In this document: positions 16,812-24,423 of the stretch, one piece after another
How positions within the stretch are numbered: position 1 is the first letter of the stretch
How the letters are laid out: each line of letters starts with the position of its first letter
Source of the DNA: Anaerolineae bacterium
GTDB taxonomy: Bacteria > Chloroflexota > Anaerolineae > B4-G1 > DUEL01
Direction: 5' to 3'
NCBI GenBank assembly: GCA_016931695.1
Contig: JAFGEI010000217.1
Span: forward strand, 30,248 to 94,247
Length of the DNA stretch: 64,000 nucleotides
Translations under genes and position numbers: made by a program
The notes under the pieces: model-generated
Told to the model about the DNA's origin: nothing
What the model saw: only the letters and a program-made list of their open reading frames with translations
Database searches by the model: none

Positions 16812-17021
16812 GTCGCGGCTGAACCACAGCCACGACAATGATTGCGTGTTCTACCCTTTGATGGGATACCCGTCAAAGGAAGGCCCTGTGTGACCGGTAT
16901 TTGTTGGTGAATCGAGCGTAAAAGGGGGTCCCCCAGCAGTCCGACGTTGGGGTAGGCACTTTTTCTACCGGTCCAGACACGCGAGACCCGCCGTGGCGGT
17001 TGAGCCACGGCGGGTTTTTTT
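16812..17021 (+). ncRNA. Candidate structured RNA between recA and recX
   Basis: Four consecutive helices can be drawn by eye. H1 is GTCG-GGCTG / CAGCC-CGAC (16812-16836). H2 is CCTTTGA-GGG / CCC-TCAAAGG (16855-16879). H3 is a long-range stem, GTGTGACCGGTA (16888-16899), pairing with TACCGGTC...ACAC (16966-16980), enclosing a GGGGGTCCCCC hairpin. H4 is the intrinsic terminator. The region holds no ORF. It could be a small RNA, or a leader that controls entry into recX. I cannot assign it to a known RNA family. Confidence 0.45.
16987..17021 (+). terminator. Intrinsic terminator immediately upstream of recX
   Basis: CCCGCCGTGGC-ggttga-GCCACGGCGGG is a perfect 11-bp stem followed by seven T residues. 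The T run touches the recX ATG at 17022, so recX has no ordinary ribosome-binding site and its initiation region is part of the terminator. Confidence 0.9.
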
Positions 17022-17672
17022 ATGGGTGGACAGATCACAGCATTAAAGGTTCAAAAACGCAACCCGCAGCGGGTGAACGTCTTTTTGGACGGTCAATTCG
17101 CTTTCGGGCTGGCGGCGATCGAGGCAGCCCATCTGCGGACGGGGCAGTTCCTCTCTGACGACGAGGTCGCCAGCCTGAAAGGGCGGGACGCGGTAGAACG
17201 GGCGGCCGACCGCGCGCTGAACCTCCTCTCCTATCGCCCTCGCAGCCAGGTGGAGGTCCGCCGCCGTCTGGCTGAAAAAGGTTTCGAGGACGAGGCAATT
17301 GACGGGGCGCTGGATCGCCTACAGCGCAGCGAGTTAGTCAATGATCGGGCTTTTGCCCGCTATTGGATTGAAAATCGGTTCCAGTTCAAACCTCGGGGTT
17401 TGGCCCTGTTACGCCAGGAACTGCGCCAAAAGGGAATCGACGACCGGATCATCGTGGAAACCCTCGCGGAATACGATGAAAATGATGCCGCAGTTCGGGC
17501 TGCTGAAGGAGGCATTCGCCGCTTGCGCGGTCTCGAGCCGGCTGCCTTTCGGCGCAAGCTGACGGATTATCTGCGGCGGCGGGGGTTTTCCTACTCGGTC
17601 ATCGCCCCCATCGTGCAGCGCGCCGTGGCCGACCACGCCCCAGAGGACTCTTGGCAAAAAGATGAGGTGTGA
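17022..17672 (+). CDS. recX: RecX-family regulator of RecA
   Basis: This 216-residue protein begins MGGQITALKVQKRNPQRVNVFLDGQFAFGL, the usual RecX N-terminal extension, followed by three-helix RecX repeats (NLLSYRPRSQVEVRRRLAEKG, ELVNDRAFARYWIENR, DYLRRRGFSYSVI). RecX binds RecA filaments and limits their extension. The start at 17022 is fixed by homology because the next in-frame starts cut conserved residues. It directly abuts the T run of a strong terminator and lacks a normal ribosome-binding site; GGCGGG in the hairpin arm is the only purine-rich candidate. The stop lies two bases before the rny ATG, so recX and rny are probably co-translated. Confidence 0.92.
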   Translation: MGGQITALKVQKRNPQRVNVFLDGQFAFGLAAIEAAHLRTGQFLSDDEVASLKGRDAVERAADRALNLLSYRPRSQVEVRRRLAEKGFEDEAIDGALDRLQRSELVNDRAFARYWIENRFQFKPRGLALLRQELRQKGIDDRIIVETLAEYDENDAAVRAAEGGIRRLRGLEPAAFRRKLTDYLRRRGFSYSVIAPIVQRAVADHAPEDSWQKDEV

Positions 17673-17674
17673 CA

Positions 17675-19219
17675 ATGAACGGTTGGACAATGAATGGCTT
17701 GTGGATCATCCTGTTCGGTATTGTCGGCCTGGGGGTCGGAATTGCGGTCGGGTATTACCTCAACCGGATGGTGGGGCAGAACCAGATCGCCAAGGCCCAG
17801 GCAGAAGCGCAGCGGATCACAGCAGACGCCGAGTCCCGGGCTCAGAACGCGGTCCTGGCGGCAAAGGATGAAGCGGTCAAGATTCGCGACCAAGCCCAGG
17901 CCGAGTCGTCGCGCTGGCGGGCGAACCTGCACCGCGAGGAGGAGCGGCTGCAGAAACGGCGGGAGCAGCTCGACGAGCGGCAGGAGACGCTGGACAAGCG
18001 CGAGCAGCGGCTGGGCAAGCGCCAGAGCACGATTGACCGGCAGCGGAACGAGATACAGAAACTCTACGACCAGCGGCTGCAGGAGTTGGAAAAAGTAGCA
18101 CAAATGACCCGCGGCGAAGCACACCAAGAACTGCTCCAGGTGGTGGAGGACGATGCCCGCCAGGATATGGCCCGCATTATCCGCGAGATCGAACAAGAGG
18201 CAAAGGAGGAAGGAGATCGGCGGGCGCGCAAAATCCTCACCGTGGCCATCCAGCGGATAGCAACCGACCACGTGGCCGAGATGACCGTCTCTTCCATCGA
18301 TTTGCCTTCCGACGAGATGAAGGGCCGCGTGATTGGCCGCGGCGGGCGAAATATCCGCGCCTTTGAACAGGCCGCCGGTGTAGACGTGGTGGTCGACGAC
18401 ACCCCCGAGGCGATAACAATCTCCTGCTTCGATCCGATCCGCCGCGAGATCGCGCGCCGGTCGATGGAACGGCTGGTGGTCGACGGACGGATTCACCCCA
18501 GCCGCATCGAAAAAATCCTCTCGGATTCGCGCAAAGAGGTGGAGCAGGTCATCCGCGACGAAGGGGAGCGGGCGGTCTATGAGGCGGGGGTGTCCGGCCT
18601 CCATCCCGAACTGGTCAAGCTGTTGGGCAAGCTCTACTTTCGCACCAGCTACGGCCAGAACCAGCATGCCCACGCCATCGAATCGGCCAAGCTGGCGGCA
18701 ATGCTCGCCGCCGAGCTAGGAGCGAACGTCGAGGTGTCCCGGCTGGGCGGGCTGCTGCACGACATCGGCAAGGCGATCGACTTTGAGGTGGAAGGCACGC
18801 ACTCGGCCATCGGGGCCGACCTGGCGCGGCGGTACGGCGTGCCCGACGAGGTGGTGCACTGCCTGGAAGCCCACCATCACGAGGTGGAACCCCAGTCGGT
18901 AGAGGCGGTCATCGTTGAGGCGGCAGATGCCATCTCCGGCGCTCGCCCCGGCGCCCGGCGGGAAAGCCTGGAACAGTACATCAAGCGCATTCACGCCCTG
19001 GAAGAGATCGCCTCTTCCTTCGACGGCGTCGCCGAGACCTATGCCATCCAGGCCGGCCGCGAGATTCGCATCATCGTCAAGCCGGAAGAGATCGACGACC
19101 TAGCCGCCATTCAACTGTCGCGGGATATTGCCACCAAGATCGAGGAGGGGATGCAGTATCCAGGCCAGATCAAGGTGATGGTGATTCGAGAGACGCGGGC
19201 GGTCGATTATGCCAAGTGA
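17675..19219 (+). CDS. rny: Ribonuclease Y
   Basis: This 514-residue membrane-anchored endoribonuclease initiates mRNA decay. An N-terminal transmembrane helix (LWIILFGIVGLGVGIAVGYYL) is followed by a long coiled coil (about residues 35-190, rich in Glu/Arg/Gln), a KH RNA-binding domain (DEMKGRVIGRGGRNIRAFEQAAGVDVVVDDTPE), and an HD domain with LLHDIGKAID and EAHHHEVEP metal-ligand segments. The ATG at 17675, seven bases after GAGG, is preferred over the GTG at 17669. The last 50 bases overlap the 3' end of a convergent small gene. Confidence 0.96.
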   Translation: MNGWTMNGLWIILFGIVGLGVGIAVGYYLNRMVGQNQIAKAQAEAQRITADAESRAQNAVLAAKDEAVKIRDQAQAESSRWRANLHREEERLQKRREQLDERQETLDKREQRLGKRQSTIDRQRNEIQKLYDQRLQELEKVAQMTRGEAHQELLQVVEDDARQDMARIIREIEQEAKEEGDRRARKILTVAIQRIATDHVAEMTVSSIDLPSDEMKGRVIGRGGRNIRAFEQAAGVDVVVDDTPEAITISCFDPIRREIARRSMERLVVDGRIHPSRIEKILSDSRKEVEQVIRDEGERAVYEAGVSGLHPELVKLLGKLYFRTSYGQNQHAHAIESAKLAAMLAAELGANVEVSRLGGLLHDIGKAIDFEVEGTHSAIGADLARRYGVPDEVVHCLEAHHHEVEPQSVEAVIVEAADAISGARPGARRESLEQYIKRIHALEEIASSFDGVAETYAIQAGREIRIIVKPEEIDDLAAIQLSRDIATKIEEGMQYPGQIKVMVIRETRAVDYAK

Positions 19220-19550
19220 TTAACCGCTGAATCCGAATCCGCTGGGCGCGAAGCCAACGACGAGGGCCGAGAATTGCGCGGCCAAACTCTGGCGGGCGGT
19301 CGGGCAGACGGCGCAGCTTGCCCTCTTCCTCCAGCCGACCCCAGAGGGCAAAGAACCGTTCTTGCAGCTCCTCGTCGCTGAACTCGCACCCCCGCTCAGC
19401 CGCCTCGTGGGCCAGATGCTCGATGTAGGCCGCCGTCTCGTCGATCAACGTCTCGACCGGCTCGAACACCATTCCCCAGCCATAGACCGGGTCCAGCGGC
19501 ATGGAGCCAAACTCCATTGGCGAAGGGCGGCGCAGTTTTTCCTCACCCAT
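19170..19550 (-). CDS. Conserved hypothetical protein, last gene of CapA cluster
   Basis: The protein has 126 residues from the ATG at 19550, six bases after GGGGAG and overlapping the stop region of the CapA-like gene, which suggests translational coupling. The sequence is charged and helical (LIDETAAYIEHLAHEAAERGCEF, DEELQERFFALWGRLEEEGKLRRLP), with no signal peptide or membrane segment. I do not recognise a family. Its 3' end runs 50 bases into the end of rny on the opposite strand, so the two transcripts overlap tail to tail. It may be a cytoplasmic partner of the envelope operon. A spurious ORF cannot be excluded, but the start signals and coupling favour a real gene. Confidence 0.65.
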   Translation of the reverse strand: MGEEKLRRPSPMEFGSMPLDPVYGWGMVFEPVETLIDETAAYIEHLAHEAAERGCEFSDEELQERFFALWGRLEEEGKLRRLPDRPPEFGRAILGPRRWLRAQRIRIQRLITWHNRPPASLESPSP

Positions 19551-19551
19551 C

Positions 19552-21249
19552 TCATTCTCCCCACCCGCTGACGGCAAAAACCGCCTCCAGCAGCGCGCGG
19601 CGCTCTTCCGCCGTCATAGGTCGCGGGCGCGCATATTCTTCCAACATTGCCGTCAGCAGCTCGACGCTCAGCAGCCGCCCGTCGTAAAAGAACAGCCGGT
19701 CGACAAACTCTTGCCGCGTTTCCAGCGATTGCATCTGGTCAAAGAAAAGATTGCCCAGCCCATAGTGGATCAGCGCCCCGGCACGAAAATCAAAGCCCTG
19801 GGGTTGGTGGGCCTGGCTGCCCTGGACCAGCACCGCCCCCGCGTCCGCCAGCGCGCGAAAGGTGTCCCGCTGGGCGGCAGTAGGAAAATACTCATAGGTC
19901 TCGTACGCCTGGACGGTACAGATGGGCAGCCAGCCCGCGGCGCGCAGGGCAGTGACCTGGGCACGCAACGCTTCCCAATCACAAGGAGCAGCGCCGGGCG
20001 ACTCTTCCGTCGCCCAGGCGTAGGCCGGGCCGACGGCGTTGCAGCCCACAAAAGCCAGCCGGTTGGGCCCGATGGTCACGGTCAACGGGCGGGTCGCCTC
20101 CGCCAGGTCTGTACCGCCGCCAAACCAGCGCCACCCCCGCTCACGGAACATGTCCAGCGTGTGCAGGTTCGGCCTGATGCCATAGTCGTTGTTGTGGTTC
20201 CCCGTCAGCTCGATGACGTCAACCTCTGCCGCTTCCAACAGCTCGATGTACCGGTCGTGAGAGCAAAAGGTCATCGTCCCCAGCTGTGGCGGCACGGGAC
20301 AGTCGGGAGTGAACGACACCTCGTTGCTGACGTGAGTCAAGTCCGCACTGCGCAGCCAATCGCCGATATCCTGGGCGGGGTAGGTCGTCCCACGAGATTC
20401 CATGGTCTGGGCGGTGCCCCGCGTCAGCGCGGTGACGCCGGTCATGATCACCACTGCCAGCCGGCTCTCGTCGCGGTTGGCCAAGTCGCCGGGCAGCATG
20501 CCCAGCGCATCCGGACGTCGTTCGCTGCTCAAGTAGAGGGCAACGGAGAGGGGGTAACGAGCGAACGCGTCCCCCCGTTCCAGCGGCGAGAGCCCGTCGA
20601 TCCGCAGCACCTTCCAGCGCGGTTCCAACTCGTGAAAGGGCAGGATCGCCCAGGCATCGGCCTGGAGCGCGTCAGCCAGCATGTCGCCAGCCTCCACGAC
20701 GCGCACGATCCCGCCCGCCGGCGCTCCCCACTGCACTGCCAGGGCGTCCGCCGTATCCGCTGCAAGCAGCAGGGTGCGCCCGACCCATGGCCCCGCCGGC
20801 GTCCCGGCCCAGGCGGCCTGCAGGTCGGCCAGGGAGACCGCGTCCTCGATGGTGTAAAAAGGCGCAGCGAGGGCATAGGCCCACGTTCCGACCCCCAGCG
20901 CCCCCGGGTCTCCCTGCAGGTCCAGGCGGACGTCGGCAGCGAGGGGGTCGTCGGCCCAGGCAAAATGGCCGGAATCCAGGTCGACGGTTTCACGCAGGCG
21001 GCTGCAGGCCGCGTCGGGCACTGCGGTCGCGCAGCCGACCGTGACCGGCCAGGCCGGCGTCGGGGTTGGAATGGGGGTGGGCGTCGCCGTGGGCGTGGGC
21101 GTCAGCGTAGGGCGCGGCGTGCGAGTGGGCGTAGGCGTGATGTCAAAGCGATAGGCCGGGCCGCACGAGCCCAAAGCCACCAGGGCCAACCCGACGACGA
21201 GCAGCAGCAGCAAGAGCCACTTCAGGCGACGAGAGGCGGCGTTGTTCAC
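19552..21249 (-). CDS. CapA/PgsA-fold metallophosphatase-like lipoprotein
   Basis: This protein of about 565 residues is membrane-anchored. An N-terminal hydrophobic helix (LKWLLLLLLVVGLALVALGSC) ends in a lipobox-like LGSC. A Thr-Pro linker follows (PTPTRTPRPTLTPTPT), then about 200 residues resembling a ligand-binding insert. The C-terminal half is a CapA (PGA_cap) calcineurin-like domain: IMTGVTALTRG, SNEVSFT, ELTGNHNNDYG, QGSQAHQPQGFDF and YGLGNLFFDQM. CapA proteins act in poly-gamma-glutamate capsule formation, but many homologues have unknown substrates. The start is uncertain between a GTG at 21249 and a TTG at 21255; neither has a strong site. It is third in the FHA-YkuD-CapA operon. 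Confidence 0.85.
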   Translation of the reverse strand: MNNAASRRLKWLLLLLLVVGLALVALGSCGPAYRFDITPTPTRTPRPTLTPTPTATPTPIPTPTPAWPVTVGCATAVPDAACSRLRETVDLDSGHFAWADDPLAADVRLDLQGDPGALGVGTWAYALAAPFYTIEDAVSLADLQAAWAGTPAGPWVGRTLLLAADTADALAVQWGAPAGGIVRVVEAGDMLADALQADAWAILPFHELEPRWKVLRIDGLSPLERGDAFARYPLSVALYLSSERRPDALGMLPGDLANRDESRLAVVIMTGVTALTRGTAQTMESRGTTYPAQDIGDWLRSADLTHVSNEVSFTPDCPVPPQLGTMTFCSHDRYIELLEAAEVDVIELTGNHNNDYGIRPNLHTLDMFRERGWRWFGGGTDLAEATRPLTVTIGPNRLAFVGCNAVGPAYAWATEESPGAAPCDWEALRAQVTALRAAGWLPICTVQAYETYEYFPTAAQRDTFRALADAGAVLVQGSQAHQPQGFDFRAGALIHYGLGNLFFDQMQSLETRQEFVDRLFFYDGRLLSVELLTAMLEEYARPRPMTAEERRALLEAVFAVSGWGE

Positions 21250-21270
21250 CGGCAAACCTGTTCGCTCTTT

Positions 21271-22461
21271 CTACTCGCCAAACGGCGAGGTGTTGTGCAC
21301 CCACACCGTGTCGCCGACGCTGGCCCAGTGATAGATCCACTCGGCATCCCGCGGCGCCAGGTTGACGCAGCCGTGGCTGCGGGTAAAGCCAAAGGCGTCG
21401 TGCCAGTAGGCAGTGTGGAGGGCGGTGGGCCCGTTAAAGTAGAGCGTCCACGGCACATCTTCCAGGTAATACCATGCCGGGCTGCCGTCCTGGACATCCG
21501 GGTTGCTCATCTTGCCCGCGTCCAGCTTGAGCCAGATGCGGAACACCCCCGAGTCGGTCCAGGTCGAACCGGGACGGCCGCTGGAGATGAGCGTCGCATA
21601 GACCATGCGCGTTCCTTGATAGAGCGCAATCGTCTGCTCGAACAGATCGACCTCGATCCACCGCCCCTCTCCCACGCCCGCTGGCGGCGGGTCGACGGTG
21701 ACCCTGGAAACGTGGCTCTGTTCCACCCACTGCTCCGGCCCGATCAAGTACCAGATTTCATCCCCCCGGAGTTCCTGCGCATAGATGGTGACCAGCTGGT
21801 ATCGTTGATAGAGCGGCGCGCTCTCGTCCGGGGCGGCCTGGGGGGTGCGGGCCGGACGGGTCAGGCGGTTGATCCAGGCAAAGGAGTACGCAGGCTGCTC
21901 GTTGAGATAGACGCCCTGGAAGCGGGAGGGACGGCCAATGGCAAGAGCGTCGGCGGAGACGAATTCGCTGGGGTTGATCTGGTACCACCGCGCGCCCTCG
22001 TATTCCACCTCCCCGTCGACGCTCACCCACTGGTCGCCAGAGTACAGGATGCGCACCGGCGGCAGGCCCAGAGCGGCCTCCAGCGGATGGCGATAGATGG
22101 ACAGGGGAAGGGTGCGGACGTAGGCAAAGGTGAAGGGAACGACGTCCTCCTCGGGATCGACTTCCATCTCGACCAGCGGGAGTTCGGGCAGCGGGTCGGG
22201 CAGCCGGATGTGGGAGATGCGATAGTCGGTCGTTGCGGGGCCATTCCCTGGGCAGCTCTGCCGCCAGCGCCAGACCCGCCCGGGCGTACAGACGACACCG
22301 TTGATTGCCGGCGGGGACAACGGCTCGGCAACGGACCCGCGGGGAGGGTACTCTGTTGCCGCGGCGGTGAGCGGAAAGCCCAACACGACCACAGCGGCGG
22401 CCGCCAGCATGCAGAAAAGAACACGCCGGCTGATTCTGGGCACCACAAATCCTCGTTGCAT
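21271..22461 (-). CDS. L,D-transpeptidase (YkuD), exported
   Basis: The protein has 396 residues from the ATG at 22461, preceded by GAGAGG at seven bases. A signal segment (VLFCMLAAAAVVVLGFPLTAAA) is followed by about 220 residues that include SH3-like parts (LPLSIYRHP..., WYQINPSEFV). The C-terminal YkuD domain starts around RWIEVDLFEQTIALYQGTRMVYATLISSG and has the catalytic HDAFGFTRSHGCVNL motif with its Cys. It forms 3-3 cross-links in peptidoglycan or attaches proteins to it. It sits between an FHA membrane protein and a CapA-like lipoprotein on one transcript, which points to cell-wall work regulated by phosphorylation. Confidence 0.94.
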   Translation of the reverse strand: MQRGFVVPRISRRVLFCMLAAAAVVVLGFPLTAAATEYPPRGSVAEPLSPPAINGVVCTPGRVWRWRQSCPGNGPATTDYRISHIRLPDPLPELPLVEMEVDPEEDVVPFTFAYVRTLPLSIYRHPLEAALGLPPVRILYSGDQWVSVDGEVEYEGARWYQINPSEFVSADALAIGRPSRFQGVYLNEQPAYSFAWINRLTRPARTPQAAPDESAPLYQRYQLVTIYAQELRGDEIWYLIGPEQWVEQSHVSRVTVDPPPAGVGEGRWIEVDLFEQTIALYQGTRMVYATLISSGRPGSTWTDSGVFRIWLKLDAGKMSNPDVQDGSPAWYYLEDVPWTLYFNGPTALHTAYWHDAFGFTRSHGCVNLAPRDAEWIYHWASVGDTVWVHNTSPFGE

Positions 22462-22484
22462 CGGAGACCTCTCGCAAACCGGCG

Positions 22485-23078
22485 CTAGGGCAACGGCAAG
22501 CTGAAAGGGGACATCCCGAACAGATCGAACAACCAGAGCCAAAAGCGCTCGGGGGCAACCCAGAGAAAGGCGGCGACGGCGATGCAGAGGACCAGAACGA
22601 CGACCAGGCACCCCACCCCAATCCACAACCCGCGACGGCTCCGCCGGGGCGGATGGGCAACGCTTTCGGCCACCGGCGGTGCGGAGTAGGTTGGCGGGGG
22701 AGGTGGAGAGCTGGCCTGCGGCTTCAGGGAAGGAATCTCGCCCGGCCGGGTCACCACCGTCTCTTCCATGCCAGTAGGCCGGCCGTAAAAAGTCAGCGTC
22801 ACCGATTCCCCCAGTCCGACCACGTCGCCGTTGGCGAGGGTATGCGGGGAGGTCAAGCGCATCCCGTTGACAAAGGTGCCGTTGGTGCTTCCCAGGTCTT
22901 CCAATACGATCACCCCGCCCTGGAGGGTCAGCCGAGCGTGCTGGCGGGATACCTGCAGATGGCCAATAGCCAGATCGTTGGAGGGATCGCGGCCGATGGT
23001 GATGATCTCGCTGTCCAGTGTAAACGTCTGCCCCGACTGCGGGCCTTGGGTCATTACAAGGCGAAACCCGTCTGTCAT
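22485..23078 (-). CDS. FHA-domain membrane protein
   Basis: The protein has 197 residues from the ATG at 23078. The N-terminal FHA domain has the phosphothreonine-binding set GRDPSND, SRQHARL and DLGSTNGTFVNG. A Pro-rich linker (SSPPPPPTYSAPP) follows, then a C-terminal transmembrane helix (GLWIGVGCLVVVLVLCIAVAAFLWV) and a short hydrophobic tail. FHA domains read phosphorylated Ser/Thr-kinase targets. Here the domain is cytoplasmic and probably anchors a phospho-signal to the wall enzymes encoded after it. It is the first gene of the operon, with a promoter at 23285-23312. No Ser/Thr kinase is in the window. Confidence 0.93.
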   Translation of the reverse strand: MTDGFRLVMTQGPQSGQTFTLDSEIITIGRDPSNDLAIGHLQVSRQHARLTLQGGVIVLEDLGSTNGTFVNGMRLTSPHTLANGDVVGLGESVTLTFYGRPTGMEETVVTRPGEIPSLKPQASSPPPPPTYSAPPVAESVAHPPRRSRRGLWIGVGCLVVVLVLCIAVAAFLWVAPERFWLWLFDLFGMSPFSLPLP

Positions 23079-23130
23079 TCTCCCTGTCTCCTTACGACAC
23101 AATGATAGAAACCCCTATCAGAAAAGTATA

Positions 23131-23282
23131 GTAACTGCTCAGGCTGCCCACCCGGATGCTCTCCCGTGCCAGAGAAGGGGGAAAATGTGGGTGTTGCGGG
23201 CGGCTTCGCCGCCCGCAACACCCACACCCTCCCCTTTTCCGGACTTGGGAGAGCATCCAAGGGCAACCGGCTGAGCAGTTAC
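23131..23282. repeat. Dispersed palindromic element R2 (AACTGCTCAG family)
   Basis: The ends are GTAACTGCTCAGGCTGCCCACCCGGATGCTCTCCC and the inverted GGGAGAGCATCCAAGGGCAACCGGCTGAGCAGTTAC. The centre is a perfect palindrome, GTGGGTGTTGCGGGCGGC-TTC-GCCGCCCGCAACACCCAC. This is the best-preserved copy. It lies between divergent genes and abuts the FHA-operon promoter, whose -10 begins about three bases beyond its right end. Confidence 0.85.
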
Positions 23283-23284
23283 AA

Positions 23285-23312
23285 AGTATATATGGTTCTC
23301 GCCGCTTGTCAA
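23285..23312 (-). promoter_or_regulatory. Promoter of the FHA-YkuD-CapA operon (minus strand)
   Basis: Read on the minus strand, TTGACA (23312-23307) and TATACT (23290-23285) are 16 bases apart. The -35 overlaps the -35 of the divergent peptidase promoter. Confidence 0.75.
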
Positions 23313-23333
23313 ACGGCCCAAGTGGTGTACACT
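23306..23333 (+). promoter_or_regulatory. Promoter of the M19 peptidase; message likely leaderless
   Basis: TTGTCA (23306-23311) and TACACT (23328-23333) are 16 bases apart. Transcription would start at about 23340-23341, the A of the ATG, so the mRNA would have no 5' leader. This agrees with the absence of a ribosome-binding site. Confidence 0.65.
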
Positions 23334-23340
23334 GGTAGCC

Positions 23341-24408
23341 ATGAAAATCATTGATGCGCACGAGGACATTGCATGGAACGTCCTGACTTTTGGGCGGGAC
23401 ATACTGAACAGCGCACAAGAAACGCGGCGGCAGGAGGAGGGAACCCGGATTCCCAGCTACAACGGGAGCTGCATGCTGGGGCTGCCCGACTGGCTGGCGG
23501 GCGGCGTCGCCCTGGTTTGGGGCTCGCTCTTTGTTGCACCGGCCCGCCGTTCGCTGGGGAGCTGGGACAGCGAAGCGTACGCCGATGCGGAGCAAGCCCA
23601 CCGGCGCTTTTCCGCTCAACTGGACGTCTACCACCGGCTGCGGGATCAGTCGAAACAGATCGAGCTGGTGGGCAGCCAGGCCGACCTGGAGGCGGTGTGG
23701 GAGCCGCAAGAAGGCGCGGCGCCCCGCGTGGGAATCCTGCCGCTGATGGAAGGAGCGGACGGGATTCGTCGTCCGGCCGAGGTGGCAGAGTGGCATCGAC
23801 GCGGTGTGCGGGCGGTGGGGCTGACCTGGGCAACCCGCTCTCGCTACGCCGGCGGGAATGTGGAGCCCGGCCCCCTCACCGACGCCGGGCGCGAACTGCT
23901 GGCGGCGATGGCCGACGTCGGCATGGTGCTCGACGTCAGCCACCTGGCCGAGGAAGCTTTCTGGGAAGCCGTGGAGCGGTACCAGGGGCCAGTCGCTGCC
24001 AGCCACGCCAACCCGCGCGCCATCGTCCCCGGCCCGCGCCAGCTGTCCGATGGCATGATTGCCGCGCTGGCGGAACGGGACGGTGTGATCGGGATCGTGC
24101 CCTTCAACCGCTTCCTCAGCCGCGGCTGGGCGCCGACAGATGGAAAAGAGACAGTGACCATCCAGCACGTAGCGGCGGCGATCGACCACGTCTGCCAGGT
24201 CGTCGGCGACGCCGCGCACGTCGGCCTGGGTTCGGACTTTGACGGCGGGTTCGGCGCGGAATCGGCGCCAGCCGGGATCGACACGGTGGCAGATCTGCCC
24301 AAGATCGCCGCTGCCCTGGGCGAGCGCGGCTATGCCGACGCACAGGTGGCGGCGATCATGGGCGAGAACTGGCTGCGCTTGCTGCGCGCGGCCCTGCCCG
24401 CCGACTAG
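23341..24408 (+). CDS. Membrane dipeptidase (peptidase M19)
   Basis: This 355-residue zinc peptidase of the renal-dipeptidase family is likely to cleave dipeptides, including those with D-residues. Metal and active-site segments are visible in order: IDAHEDIAW (H-x-D), GILPLMEGADGI (bridging Glu), LDVSHLAEEAFWE, VAASHANPRAIVPGPRQLSDG and VGLGSDFDGGFG. No signal peptide is seen, so it is probably cytoplasmic. The ATG at 23341 lies at the predicted transcription start. It is a single gene, convergent with the transglutaminase gene, whose stop is 16 bases away. Confidence 0.94.
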   Translation: MKIIDAHEDIAWNVLTFGRDILNSAQETRRQEEGTRIPSYNGSCMLGLPDWLAGGVALVWGSLFVAPARRSLGSWDSEAYADAEQAHRRFSAQLDVYHRLRDQSKQIELVGSQADLEAVWEPQEGAAPRVGILPLMEGADGIRRPAEVAEWHRRGVRAVGLTWATRSRYAGGNVEPGPLTDAGRELLAAMADVGMVLDVSHLAEEAFWEAVERYQGPVAASHANPRAIVPGPRQLSDGMIAALAERDGVIGIVPFNRFLSRGWAPTDGKETVTIQHVAAAIDHVCQVVGDAAHVGLGSDFDGGFGAESAPAGIDTVADLPKIAAALGERGYADAQVAAIMGENWLRLLRAALPAD

Positions 24409-24423
24409 GTTGCAGGCAGCAGC

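Noticed and set aside
16790-17021. 6S RNA, SRP RNA or tmRNA in the recA-recX spacer
   Set aside because: I could not find the conserved 6S bubble, the GGAAGCAGCC SRP loop or a tRNA-like acceptor end. It is left as an unassigned structured RNA.
19501-22488. 995-residue plus-strand ORF
   Set aside because: It is antisense to the CapA-like and YkuD genes, which have clear family motifs, signal peptides and ribosome-binding sites. The ORF is low in complexity (Gln/Arg/Gly-rich), as expected for a shadow in GC-rich DNA.
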